Below are positions 49,790 through 59,081 of a stretch of 64,000 nt of DNA, in pieces. The DNA is taken from NCBI GenBank assembly GCA_003151115.1, contig PLWS01000003.1, forward strand, positions 125,350 to 189,349, written 5' to 3'. Both the position numbers and the translations under genes were made by a program. The notes under the pieces were generated by a model that had not been told where the DNA came from, did not search any database, and saw nothing but the letters and a program-made list of their open reading frames with translations. The DNA is from Vulcanimicrobiota bacterium. GTDB taxonomy: Bacteria; Vulcanimicrobiota; Vulcanimicrobiia; Vulcanimicrobiales; Vulcanimicrobiaceae. The number at the start of each line of letters is the position of its first letter. Within the stretch, counting starts at the first letter, position 1.

Positions 49790-52700
49790 ATGATACGCGG
49801 CATCGGTCTGCGCGGCGCGATCGCCATCAACGTGATCACGATGGTCGGGATCGGTCCGCTCATCACGATACCGCTGGTTCTCGCGCAGTTAGCCGGACCG
49901 CTGGCATTGATCGGCTGGATCGCCGGTGCCGTCGTCGCACTCTGCGACGGATTGGTTTGGGCCGAACTTTCGTCGCGTTACCCCGGAAGCGGCGGCACGT
50001 ACGTGTATCTTCGCGAGGTATTCGGTCGCGAACGATGGGGACGTCTGCTTGCCTTTCTCTTTAACTGGCAGTTCTTGCTCTATGCGCCGTGCTTGCTCGC
50101 GACCGGCTACATCGGCTTTGCAAGCTACTTCGGTTACCTCGATCCTGCGGCGGCTTCACGGCCGTTTCAGATCGGGACCGCGGCGCTCGTCGGTGTCCTT
50201 ACAATAATCTTGCTCTACCGCCGCATCACCGCGGTCGCATCGATTGGATCGGCGCTCGCCGTTGCCGCAATTCTGACGCTGCTGGCCGTCACCGCAGCGG
50301 CATTTTGGCATTCCGAGATCCATCGCGCTTTTACTCTGCCGGCCCATGCGACTTTTGGGATCGGATTCTTGGCCGGTCTGGGCGGCGCGTTGTACATCAC
50401 GCTGTACGATTACGTCGGCTACAGCGACGCGGCGCTGCTGGGTGACGAGGTGAGAGAACCGCGGCGCACCATTCCTTTGGCGATCGTCTCATCAATCGCA
50501 ATCGTCGCGATCCTCTACGTCGCCTTACAGGTCGGCGTACTCGCGCACGGCGTTCCGGCCGGCAACCCGCAGTTCATCGCTTCAACGATCGTCGAACAGT
50601 CCTGGGGACCGGCGGCCGCAAAGGCCGTCACGGTGCTCATCCTCTTGACCGCGTTTGCATCAGTCTACGGAAATCTTGTCGGGTTCGCGCGCATTCCGTA
50701 CGCGGCTGCGCGCGACGGCGAATTCTTTCCGGCGTTCGCGCATCTCAACCAACGCGGGCAGTTTCCCGATGTTGCGCTCCTCGTTATCGGCGCAGCCTCC
50801 TTGGCCGCGTGCGTGCTTCCACTCGACCAGGTTCTTGCCGTCCTCACGGCGGGCATCGTCCTCATCCAAGGCGTAGCGCAAGTCGTCGCACTATTTGTCG
50901 CGCGCACGCGCGGCGCCGCGCCGTTTCGGATGTGGCTGTTTCCGCTTCCGGCGATCGTCGCGCTGGCCGGATGGCTTTACGCGTTCGCCTACACGGGCGC
51001 GTTCGCGATCGCGGTCGGCATCGGATGGCTTCTCGCCGGCGCGTGCGCCTATCTCGTCACGGCACGCGTACAACGCCGCTGGCCTTTTGCGGCAGCTCTT
51101 CTTCTCATATTATGCTGCATGCAAGCTTCTCCGGCGCACGCGGCGGCTTGGCCTGGAAGCGCGGTCGTGCAGCGGAACGGTTATCCCGTCTACACGGTGA
51201 ACGGCAAGCCGTTTTTCATTTATGGCGCCACGTTCTTCTACGAGCGAATTCCGCGCGCGCAGTGGGCGGCATCGCTGGCCCACTATCGCGCGCTCGGCAT
51301 CAATACGATCGATCTGTACGTGATGTGGAACTGGCACGAAGTTCGGGACGGTTCGTTCGATTTCACCGGGAGCTCGAATCCGCGCCGCGACCTCGCGGGC
51401 CTTTTCCGGCTCATCGACCGGCTAGGTTTCAAGGTCGTTCTCCGGCCGGGTCCGGTTATTCGCAACGAATGGCGCAACGGCGGCTACCCCGCCTGGCTGC
51501 TAAAACGGCCGGAGTACGATATGCCGCTGCGCGACGTTTTGGAAGGCCGGTATCCCGCAACCGCGACGCTGCAAAACCAGCACTCCGACGATGCCGCGGC
51601 CGAATGGATGCGCAACGCGACGCACATGCGTTATGCCGCGCGCTGGCTGCGGCATGTCTTGGAAGCTGCAGCGCCATGGCGGCAGGACGTCATCGCGATC
51701 GCGCTGGATGACGATCAGGGCGCTTATCTCGACAACCAAACGTGGCCCGCGCCGCACTTTCAACAGTACCTCGGGTATCTGGCATCGATCGTTCGCGGCA
51801 GCGTCGGATCGAGCGTGCCGTTGTTCATTAACACCTACGACATGAAAGTCACCGCGTCGGCGCCCGTTTGGGCCTGGGGCAATTGGTATCAGAGCGATGC
51901 ATACAGCATCGGCGAGCACGACCGCGCGCAGCTCGCATTCTCGACGGGCCTGATCGCAACGCAATCCCATTTGCCCGTGATGATGAGCGAGTTCCAAGCC
52001 GGCTGGCTGCAAGGCGCCGATGAAGCTTGGCCGCGGCCGGCCGATCCTTCGAACACTACGCTCGCACTCCATACGCTGCTGCAGCAGGGTATGCATGGCG
52101 TCGTTAACTTTCCGGTGCAAGACACGATGAATCCGGCCGGCTGGGAAGCGCCCTGGGCCAACCCGTTTTATTCTTGGGACGCGGCGCTCTCCGTGCAATT
52201 GACGCATCAAGGCCGCTGGCTGCCGACGCGTCGTTTCGGCGAGTTGGTTCATACCTTGGGTCCGTTGCTTGCTCAAATGCACGTGAAAGCCGACGCAGCC
52301 ATTGCTTACACCGCAAGCGCGTACGATCCGAGAAGCCTCACAAAAGACGATTTTTTCTCGATTGCCGCAAACACGATGGCGGCGCAGCGCGACTGTCGTA
52401 ACAGGCACATTACTTGCGCTTTGATCGACTTGCGATATGCACCCAGCGATCTACATCGTTATCCGGTGATCGTCATTCCGCCAGGTCCGGCTGGTCTTAC
52501 GTTCGTTCCCGCCATTAACCAAACACTTTCCGCTTATCGCTTGAACGGCGGTCAAATCGTGGCAGCTGCGGGGAGCGCGTCCATCTCCCATCCGGCGGCC
52601 GGCGGGATTCCCAATGCCGTCCTGATCGTCGATCCAACCGAACGCTTCGGGTTTCTCAGCATTGTGAATTACTCGAGCGTTCCCCAGCCGATCGTAAGTG

Positions 52701-53644
52701 CCCGGCTTTGGGCGGCAAACTTGCGCGCTACCGCCCCGACGCTAGTGGTTGCCGCGCGCGATGCGGCGCTCATTGCCGTCAACGTTCCGCAACATTTCAT
52801 GCCGAAAGTGCCGCCGTTGCCGGCGGACCCGTCGCCGATGGCGGGCGAACGAGTGCCCCTGCGGGGCGGCAGTTGGCTGATCGCACACGGAGATGACGTT
52901 TACCAAGACGGCTACCCGGCAACGATCTTGGAAAACTCCTGGGTGCGGCTGATCGTTTCTCCGTGCGCCGGCGCGCGCGCACTTGTACTGGAGGATAAAC
53001 GGTCCAAGGAAAATCTTTTCTCGACCGCCGGCGGCTTTCGCGATGCGTGGTCGCCGCAGTTGCCCGCATCCGAACGCGACTACATCGGGCGGTACACTCA
53101 CCCGATTGCAGCCGGCACGTTCAATCGCTGCTACGCCATCCACAATGCATCTGCGGCGCAGGCGCGTTTCACCTATTTTGCTCCCGACGCGCCGGGCAAC
53201 GGAGCAGCCTTTGATAAGACGATATCCGTCAATCGCTTTGTGCCCGTGATTGTCGTGAAATACGTCGCTCATTTTAAGGCACCGTCCGGGGAGTTGCCGC
53301 AGCAGCTGACGTCATTTGCCGCAACGCCGCAAACGAAGATCGAGCAGTTGAAAAATGCCTACGGTCTCTACCAGCCCGAGAAAAAACGAATCGTCATGGT
53401 TGCGTGGCCCGCCTCGGACGTAAAGACGCATACCCTCGCGCTACGCGCAACGGACGCGCTGCTCACGCTCACGTTCTTTCAAAACGGAACTGGCGATCTG
53501 CGCTATGGTATTAACCGGGTGCTATCAGAAAATCAAGCGCAGGCGGGCCTTGCGAAGTTCGCGAAATTGTCGCGACTGCCGACAAGGGGAAGTGGCGGAA
53601 CGGTAGACGCAGCCGCCTCAAAAGCGGCCGGGCAACCCCCGTGA
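49790..53644 (+). CDS. APC-family permease fused to GH35-type beta-galactosidase-like domain
   Basis: APC N-half (GPLITIPLVLAQLAGPLALIGWIAGAVVALCDGLVWAELSSRYPGSGGTYVYLREVFG) then signal-like RRWPFAAALLLILCCMQASPAHA and GH35 YGATFFYERIPRAQW...GINTIDLYVMWNWHEVRDGSFDF...VLRPGPVIRNEWRNGGYPAWLL; uninterrupted 1284 aa. Confidence 0.87.
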   Translation: MIRGIGLRGAIAINVITMVGIGPLITIPLVLAQLAGPLALIGWIAGAVVALCDGLVWAELSSRYPGSGGTYVYLREVFGRERWGRLLAFLFNWQFLLYAPCLLATGYIGFASYFGYLDPAAASRPFQIGTAALVGVLTIILLYRRITAVASIGSALAVAAILTLLAVTAAAFWHSEIHRAFTLPAHATFGIGFLAGLGGALYITLYDYVGYSDAALLGDEVREPRRTIPLAIVSSIAIVAILYVALQVGVLAHGVPAGNPQFIASTIVEQSWGPAAAKAVTVLILLTAFASVYGNLVGFARIPYAAARDGEFFPAFAHLNQRGQFPDVALLVIGAASLAACVLPLDQVLAVLTAGIVLIQGVAQVVALFVARTRGAAPFRMWLFPLPAIVALAGWLYAFAYTGAFAIAVGIGWLLAGACAYLVTARVQRRWPFAAALLLILCCMQASPAHAAAWPGSAVVQRNGYPVYTVNGKPFFIYGATFFYERIPRAQWAASLAHYRALGINTIDLYVMWNWHEVRDGSFDFTGSSNPRRDLAGLFRLIDRLGFKVVLRPGPVIRNEWRNGGYPAWLLKRPEYDMPLRDVLEGRYPATATLQNQHSDDAAAEWMRNATHMRYAARWLRHVLEAAAPWRQDVIAIALDDDQGAYLDNQTWPAPHFQQYLGYLASIVRGSVGSSVPLFINTYDMKVTASAPVWAWGNWYQSDAYSIGEHDRAQLAFSTGLIATQSHLPVMMSEFQAGWLQGADEAWPRPADPSNTTLALHTLLQQGMHGVVNFPVQDTMNPAGWEAPWANPFYSWDAALSVQLTHQGRWLPTRRFGELVHTLGPLLAQMHVKADAAIAYTASAYDPRSLTKDDFFSIAANTMAAQRDCRNRHITCALIDLRYAPSDLHRYPVIVIPPGPAGLTFVPAINQTLSAYRLNGGQIVAAAGSASISHPAAGGIPNAVLIVDPTERFGFLSIVNYSSVPQPIVSARLWAANLRATAPTLVVAARDAALIAVNVPQHFMPKVPPLPADPSPMAGERVPLRGGSWLIAHGDDVYQDGYPATILENSWVRLIVSPCAGARALVLEDKRSKENLFSTAGGFRDAWSPQLPASERDYIGRYTHPIAAGTFNRCYAIHNASAAQARFTYFAPDAPGNGAAFDKTISVNRFVPVIVVKYVAHFKAPSGELPQQLTSFAATPQTKIEQLKNAYGLYQPEKKRIVMVAWPASDVKTHTLALRATDALLTLTFFQNGTGDLRYGINRVLSENQAQAGLAKFAKLSRLPTRGSGGTVDAAASKAAGQPP

Positions 53645-53667
53645 GGGTTCAAATCCCTCCTTCCCTA
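53586..53667 (+). tRNA. tRNA-Leu (CAA)
   Basis: GGGGAAGTGGCGGAACGGTAGACGCAGCCGCCTCAAAAGCGGCCGGG...GGTTCAAATCCCTCCTTCCCTA; overlaps upstream CDS 3' end. Confidence 0.93.
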
Positions 53668-53687
53668 TACTTTAGGAACGGAGCTTT

Positions 53688-54098
53688 ATGCGCATTTTTA
53701 TAACGGCCGGCGCCTTTATCGCCGCTCTATCATTCGTCTCTGGCCCCGCGATGGCCGCAATGTGCGGTCCAAGCGGCGATGTGGTCGCGGTCGCCAACAG
53801 GACCGTCTACAATTGGAACGCTACCGTCGGCAAGGGCCGGTTGAAAATCGACAAGACGTATATCATGTCGATCGCGATTCTCGGCACCTATGCGGAAGTG
53901 AACTTGGATTTTCCGCAGGGACCGATCTTTCAATTTTGGATTAAGAAAAGCGGCAACTGGACGTATGCCGGACAGCAAGCGCCGAAAGGCTGGCCTGCTT
54001 CGATCGCCACGAAGCTCGATAAAATGAGCGGCGAAACCTCCACCGGCGGTAAGCAGTGCATTAATCCAAACTGGAAAAACCGGTCGAGTTCAGGTTGA
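53688..54098 (+). CDS. Hypothetical secreted protein
   Basis: 136 aa, signal peptide MRIFITAGAFIAALSFVSGPAMA. Confidence 0.65.
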   Translation: MRIFITAGAFIAALSFVSGPAMAAMCGPSGDVVAVANRTVYNWNATVGKGRLKIDKTYIMSIAILGTYAEVNLDFPQGPIFQFWIKKSGNWTYAGQQAPKGWPASIATKLDKMSGETSTGGKQCINPNWKNRSSSG

Positions 54099-55357
54099 TC
54101 TTCGCGCCGGGAGCGCTGGGCGGGACCGTCCGCGTTCCCGGCGACAAGTCCATCTCTCATCGCGCTCTGATGCTCGCCGCATGCAGCGCGCAACCTGTTT
54201 CGATAACCAACCTCAATGCCGGGCACGACGTCGCGGCGACGTGTACTGCGCTGCGCGCGCTCGGCGCGACGATTCACTGGAACGGCGACGATGCGACCGT
54301 TACCGGTGGAACGCTGCACGATGCTGACGGCACGTTAGACTGCATGAACTCTGGATCGACTGCGCGCATGATCGCAGGGCTTTGCGCCGGCGCGAACCTG
54401 CGCGCCCGGTTAGACGGTGATGCGTCGCTGCGCAGGCGGCCCATGGAACCCGTTGCCGCACAATTACGCGCATTCGGAGCGCGCATCGAAACGACTGATG
54501 CGCATCTCCCCGCGCAAATTGCGGGCACCGCCGAGCCGCAGACGCGCAGCTTCATTCTCCTCTCCCCGTCGGCACAGATAAAGACCGCGCTTCTTCTTGC
54601 GGGGGTTTTTGCGCGCGTGCCTATCGCCATCACCGGCGACAAGGGCTCCCGCGATCACACCGAGCGACTCTTGCGTTACTGGGGCGCCGGGATCTCGTTC
54701 GATCGCGAACGCATCGTTCTCGAGTCACCGCCGGTATCGTTCGAAGCGGTGCGCGTTGCGGGGGATTTCTCGGCCGCGGCATTCTTCATCGTCGCCGCTA
54801 CGGTCACGCCCGGAAGCGCCGTACGGATCGAAAACGTGGGCGTGAATCCGACTCGCACGGGCTTGCTTGACGCGCTCCAGGACATGGGCGCACACATCCG
54901 CCTGGAAAACCCGCGCGAAGAATCGGGAGAACCGGTCGCCGATATCGTCGTCGAACATGCGCGCCTGCGAGGCGTGCCGGTCGGACAGCAGACAGTGGTC
55001 CGGGCCATCGACGAAATCCCCGTGTTGGCGGTCGCGGCCGCTTTCGCGCACGGTGAAACGCGCATCAGCGGCGTGCGCGATCTGCGAAACAAGGAATCCG
55101 ATCGCGTCGAGGCCATCGCGCATTTGCTCGAAGCCGCCGGCATCGAAGCCGCAACCTCGGATGACGCCATCGTTATCCGAGGCGGCACTCCGCGCGCACA
55201 GGGAGCGATCGTCGAAACGCACGGCGATCACCGCACCGCGATGGCAGCGGCGGCGCTAGCCTCGGGCGCAGGCCCTCTGGAAATCGACGATCCCGGCAGC
55301 ATCGCGGTGAGCTTCCCGGGCTTTATCGAAGCATGGCAAGCGGCGCAAGCCGCCTAG
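54095..55357 (+). CDS. aroA: 3-phosphoshikimate 1-carboxyvinyltransferase (EPSP synthase)
   Basis: VRVPGDKSISHRALMLAACS...NSGSTARMIAGLCAG...RDHTERLL...RNKESDRVEAIAHLLEAAG...DHRTAMAAAAL. Confidence 0.96.
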   Translation: MIFAPGALGGTVRVPGDKSISHRALMLAACSAQPVSITNLNAGHDVAATCTALRALGATIHWNGDDATVTGGTLHDADGTLDCMNSGSTARMIAGLCAGANLRARLDGDASLRRRPMEPVAAQLRAFGARIETTDAHLPAQIAGTAEPQTRSFILLSPSAQIKTALLLAGVFARVPIAITGDKGSRDHTERLLRYWGAGISFDRERIVLESPPVSFEAVRVAGDFSAAAFFIVAATVTPGSAVRIENVGVNPTRTGLLDALQDMGAHIRLENPREESGEPVADIVVEHARLRGVPVGQQTVVRAIDEIPVLAVAAAFAHGETRISGVRDLRNKESDRVEAIAHLLEAAGIEAATSDDAIVIRGGTPRAQGAIVETHGDHRTAMAAAALASGAGPLEIDDPGSIAVSFPGFIEAWQAAQAA

Positions 55358-55689
55358 GATAACTCTTGCACCAGCGTTCGAATCTGTGCGGCGCATTGAA
55401 GCCACGAGTTTCGAATATCAGAGAGGCCCGCTGTTTCCGGCGTCTTGCGAAGCGACTCCACGGCAATCTCTGCGCGGCGCCGAAGATCTTCGCAGTCGCC
55501 GGAGACTCGCGTCAGGCGCGCGATTTGAATCTGCAACGAATCGATCTTGGTAACGAATGAGGATTCCCGCAATGCGGCGAGACGGCGCTGCAGCCGTACA
55601 AAACCTGTTAGCGCCATTGCCGATCCCGCGATTGCGGCGACCAAACCGACCCCCGCCAAAACGACGAGCGTCCAAAGCCAAAGGCTCAT
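55354..55689 (-). CDS. Small membrane-anchored coiled-coil protein
   Basis: N-terminal TM helix LWTLVVLAGVGLVAAIAGSAMAL then helical region. Confidence 0.6.
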   Translation of the reverse strand: MSLWLWTLVVLAGVGLVAAIAGSAMALTGFVRLQRRLAALRESSFVTKIDSLQIQIARLTRVSGDCEDLRRRAEIAVESLRKTPETAGLSDIRNSWLQCAAQIRTLVQELS

Positions 55690-55690
55690 T

Positions 55691-55984
55691 TTAAGCTGCC
55701 GGATCTTTCGCGGGAGTTTCTTTGGCCGAGGTCTCTTTAGCGGGCTTTGCCTCTTCCTTTGCCGGCGTCTCTTTGGCCGGCGCATCCTTGGCCGGCGTTT
55801 GCGATTTTCCGCGCGAGTCAGTGACGTAAAAGCCGGAACCTTTGAATACAATCGGCGCTGGGTTGAAGACGCGGCTCAAGGTGCCGCCGCATTGGGGACA
55901 CGGCTCGGTAAAGTTCTCGCCGAAACCGTGCCGCACTTCGGTGACTTTTTGACACGTCGTACACTTGTAGTCGTACAGCGGCAT
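55691..55984 (-). CDS. FmdB-family zinc-ribbon protein with Ala/Lys/Pro-repeat tail
   Basis: MPLYDYKCTTCQKVTEVRHGFGENFTEPCPQCGGTLSRVF; tail AKDAPAKETPAKEEAKPAKETSAKETPAKDPAA. Confidence 0.9.
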   Translation of the reverse strand: MPLYDYKCTTCQKVTEVRHGFGENFTEPCPQCGGTLSRVFNPAPIVFKGSGFYVTDSRGKSQTPAKDAPAKETPAKEEAKPAKETSAKETPAKDPAA

Positions 55985-55998
55985 GAGCGGAGTATACC

Positions 55999-56466
55999 TC
56001 AAAAATCCGCGAGCAGTGCGTCCTTCTCGGCTTCGTACTCGGCCAAATGCTTGAAATGGAGGACGGCTTCTTGGAATTGCGCGGAGAGTTTGCGCGCGCT
56101 GCGAAAGCGGTCGACCATTGCGCCGAACCGTCCGCCATATGACGGGTATTCGATTCTCGCGTGCAGGCGCGAGCGCTTGCTCTGGCTCTCGAGGCGGAAA
56201 TCCAACCGGCGGCGCGTGGAATATGCGCCGACCAGCGAGACGTGATGATTTTGAATGAAGCGATCGACTTCGAAAAGCTGTTCGGGCTCCCCGGGAATGG
56301 CGGAGCGCACCGAGACTTCGCTTCCCAGTCCGAGCGTTTCACCGTGCTCGCGAAGTTTTGCGGTCCGCAGAAAAGGCAGCCAGAGCGGCCACTTCTCAAC
56401 CGCGCAAAGCAGCGAAAAAGCGCTTTCGGCCGGCTTTTGAACGTCGATGGATGCACGAATTTCCAT
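55999..56466 (-). CDS. SRPBCC/polyketide-cyclase-like protein
   Basis: MEIRASIDVQKPAESAFSLLCAVEKWPLWLPFLRTAKLREHGE. Confidence 0.72.
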   Translation of the reverse strand: MEIRASIDVQKPAESAFSLLCAVEKWPLWLPFLRTAKLREHGETLGLGSEVSVRSAIPGEPEQLFEVDRFIQNHHVSLVGAYSTRRRLDFRLESQSKRSRLHARIEYPSYGGRFGAMVDRFRSARKLSAQFQEAVLHFKHLAEYEAEKDALLADF

Positions 56467-56525
56467 AGGCTAAAGGCTTCGATCCCCCTACATATAGTGC
56501 CTTTATCAGGCCGTATCTACTAGGG

Positions 56526-57722
56526 CTAGCGGTCCAACCCGAGGTCTCCCGACCCCACCGCCCGCGCGAAATTGACCAGCGTCTCCACTCCCACCGGCAG
56601 CGCTCTTTCGTCAATGCGAAAAAGCGGGCTGTGCCCTGAATGCGTCGAGCCGGCGTCTTCGTTGCGGATCCCCAGTCGTACTTGAACGCCCGGAATCAGC
56701 TGCGCGTAATACGCGAAATCTTCGGCGCCCATCGTCGGCGGCGGCCGGTCGACCGCAAGCCGGGAGTGCGATTTCATGTACTGCGAAAATTTTTCCGCCA
56801 AGTCCGTATCGTTGACCACCGGCGGATAGCCATAGAAGACGTCCAACTTCACGCGCACACCATACGCGCTCGCTACGCCGTCCAAGATGCGGCGCAGCCG
56901 GGCTTCTAAACCGTTGCGAATTTCCGGATCGTGCGCGCGCAGGGTTCCGGTCATCTTCACCTCATCCGCGATCACGTTACTGCGATAACCGCCGGAGATC
57001 GTACCGATGGTAACGACGACGCTTTTCAGCGGATCGGTTTCGCGCGATGCGATATGCTGCAGTGCCGAAATCATCGCGGCCGCCGCGGGAATGGCATCCG
57101 CGGCCGTATGGGGATAAGCGCCGTGACCGCCGCGGCCTTGCACCGTAATCACGATCTCGTCGGCCGATGCGTTCACGGGACCGGGAGTAATCCCGATGTG
57201 CCCGGTTTCCAGGCGATGATCGACGTGCAGCATCGCGATCGCTTCGACCTTCGGATCGGCGAGCGCGCCTTCGGCGATCATGGGTTCCGCGCCGCCGAGC
57301 GACGGCGTTCCGGCACCTTCTTCAGCAGGCTGAAAAAGCAGCACTGCGCTGCCGCGCAATTCGCCGCGCATTCCTTGCAAAACATGTGCGGCGCCGAGCA
57401 GCATGGCGGTGTGCGCGTCGTGACCGCACGCATGCATCTTCCCGTCGGTTTCCGAACTGAACGGTTCGCCGGAGCGTTCGGTGATCGGCAGCGCATCCAT
57501 GTCCGCCCGCAGGCCCGCGACATGTCCGGGATGGGCTCCGCGAACGACGGCCACGACGCCGGTGCGCGCGCAGCGGCGATGCTCGACGCCGATGCTGTCG
57601 AGTTCGCGTTCGATCACATCTTGCGTGCGCGTTTCCTCGAAACCGAGCTCGGGGTGGCGGTGAATGTCGCGCCGCAAATCAACGACGCGCGACAGGACCT
57701 CGTCTTGCAGGCTCATGGTCAT
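56526..57722 (-). CDS. M20-family amidohydrolase (hippurate hydrolase-like)
   Basis: DIHRHPELGFEETRT...GLRADMDALPITE...MHACGHDAHTAMLLGAAHVL...GGHGAYPHTAADAI...MGAEDFAYYAQLIPG. Confidence 0.93.
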   Translation of the reverse strand: MTMSLQDEVLSRVVDLRRDIHRHPELGFEETRTQDVIERELDSIGVEHRRCARTGVVAVVRGAHPGHVAGLRADMDALPITERSGEPFSSETDGKMHACGHDAHTAMLLGAAHVLQGMRGELRGSAVLLFQPAEEGAGTPSLGGAEPMIAEGALADPKVEAIAMLHVDHRLETGHIGITPGPVNASADEIVITVQGRGGHGAYPHTAADAIPAAAAMISALQHIASRETDPLKSVVVTIGTISGGYRSNVIADEVKMTGTLRAHDPEIRNGLEARLRRILDGVASAYGVRVKLDVFYGYPPVVNDTDLAEKFSQYMKSHSRLAVDRPPPTMGAEDFAYYAQLIPGVQVRLGIRNEDAGSTHSGHSPLFRIDERALPVGVETLVNFARAVGSGDLGLDR

Positions 57723-57776
57723 GCGACGCAGTTCCCCGGCGGTGAATCCGGCCCTTCGCTCGAACTAGCCGGATGG

Positions 57777-58499
57777 ATGCTTTCTCCAGACATCGCCTTG
57801 GCGAATTTGATGAACCGGACCGCAACGGCGTACGTCCAAAATGCGCCGGCGTTCATCGTCTATCGCGAGCGCACGCACGTCACCGCCTCAATTGGGCGAG
57901 CCCAAGATATCGACCGGTCGGTCAAAGTTCGCCAAGCAGACAACTATGCCGTGATGCAAGACTTGCCAGGCGGTGCGGAGCGAACCGGGCAAGCCTTTCC
58001 GATTATTCCGTACTTCGATCCGTTCAGCAATTTTACGTACAGCTGGTTCGCAAATTTGAAGCGCGTTGACATCACGCTCAACCGGGTAGCTCCCTCATTG
58101 TGGCCGCTTCCCGGAAATGACCCTGGCGCCGACATCGTCGTGCCGTACATCAGCTTTTGGGCGCCCTCTTATGCTGCCGATTCAGCGCCGTCGCGTTTGC
58201 ATTTCACGGTACTCCCAACTCCGGCTCTGACTTCAGGGCAGTTTTTTCCATTCGACGTCGCGGCCGATTCGCACAGCGGGTTGCCGTCGCACATCGAGTT
58301 GCGGTTCGTTGGAGATGAGACAAGTATCAGCCTGGACTACCAAACTATCGCGGGCTACTGGGTGATTACGCACGCGAGGTATAGTGCGCCGCAACATGTT
58401 GGGCCGTTCAACTTCACCGTCGTATCGGACACAAGTTACGATCAATTCCAATTCCCGACGACCCCTCCCGACCCGCGGCTCGTGGCCCCTCCTTCATAA
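57777..58499 (+). CDS. Hypothetical protein
   Basis: Downstream part of ORF 56931-58499 that does not lie antisense to the M20 gene. Confidence 0.55.
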   Translation: MLSPDIALANLMNRTATAYVQNAPAFIVYRERTHVTASIGRAQDIDRSVKVRQADNYAVMQDLPGGAERTGQAFPIIPYFDPFSNFTYSWFANLKRVDITLNRVAPSLWPLPGNDPGADIVVPYISFWAPSYAADSAPSRLHFTVLPTPALTSGQFFPFDVAADSHSGLPSHIELRFVGDETSISLDYQTIAGYWVITHARYSAPQHVGPFNFTVVSDTSYDQFQFPTTPPDPRLVAPPS

Positions 58500-58514
58500 C
58501 CGGGGCTTGCATCG

Positions 58515-58545
58515 CATAGTTACTTTGTGATACAAAGTAACTATG
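58515..58545. promoter_or_regulatory. 31-bp perfect palindrome (probable operator)
   Basis: CATAGTTACTTTGT-GAT-ACAAAGTAACTATG, 14-bp perfect arms; right arm ends on the ATG at 58543-58545. Confidence 0.7.
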
Positions 58546-59043
58546 TCGCCGAAGACGAGGGTCCTGATCGCGATTGTTGCCTCGATCATTGTGGTAGGCG
58601 GAGCATTCACGGCCTGGGCGTTCGTACGAACGCCGTACGTCGTCGCGGTCGGAGCGCCAATCCGCCATGACGATTTCCTGTTCACCGTCACGGCGATCCA
58701 ACGAGGCCGGCTGCCCAGCGGCACTGCGCAGTATCGCGTAGCCGTGCGCGTTCAAAATCGAGCGAAGATCGTGGATTATCAGTGGCGCGATACGATCGCG
58801 CACGTACGCGCGTTTGACAGCGCAGGATTTGGCCGGGATTTTCTTCCCCTCACGAACGGATCATTTCGATTGCGAGCAGGACAAGAGCGCACCGCGCAGC
58901 TCACGTTCGAGGTCCCGGCCGGCTACTCGAGCGCGAACGTCCGCTTTTGGGATGGCATTTTCATGGGCGACGCATTGAACGGTGCCGCTTACGGCAAGGC
59001 AATCGTTCCGCTCGAAGCTTATCACCCGCCGTTCGGAACTTAA
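58543..59043 (+). CDS. DUF4352-like membrane-anchored protein
   Basis: N-terminal TM (VLIAIVASIIVVGGAFTAWAF); Ig-like region DFLFTVTAIQRG...FRLRAGQERTAQLTFEVPAG. Confidence 0.7.
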   Translation: MSPKTRVLIAIVASIIVVGGAFTAWAFVRTPYVVAVGAPIRHDDFLFTVTAIQRGRLPSGTAQYRVAVRVQNRAKIVDYQWRDTIAHVRAFDSAGFGRDFLPLTNGSFRLRAGQERTAQLTFEVPAGYSSANVRFWDGIFMGDALNGAAYGKAIVPLEAYHPPFGT

Positions 59044-59045
59044 GC

Positions 59046-59074
59046 AGAAAGCCCGGCGTTTAGCCGAGCTTTCT
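59046..59074 (+). terminator. Rho-independent-like hairpin
   Basis: AGAAAGCCCGGC-GTTTA-GCCGAGCTTTCT immediately after the stop at 59043. Confidence 0.6.
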
Positions 59075-59081
59075 CATACTT

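Noticed and set aside
56931-57776. N-terminal part of the 522-aa plus ORF
   Set aside because: Antisense to the M20 amidohydrolase; only the part after about 57777 is plausible.
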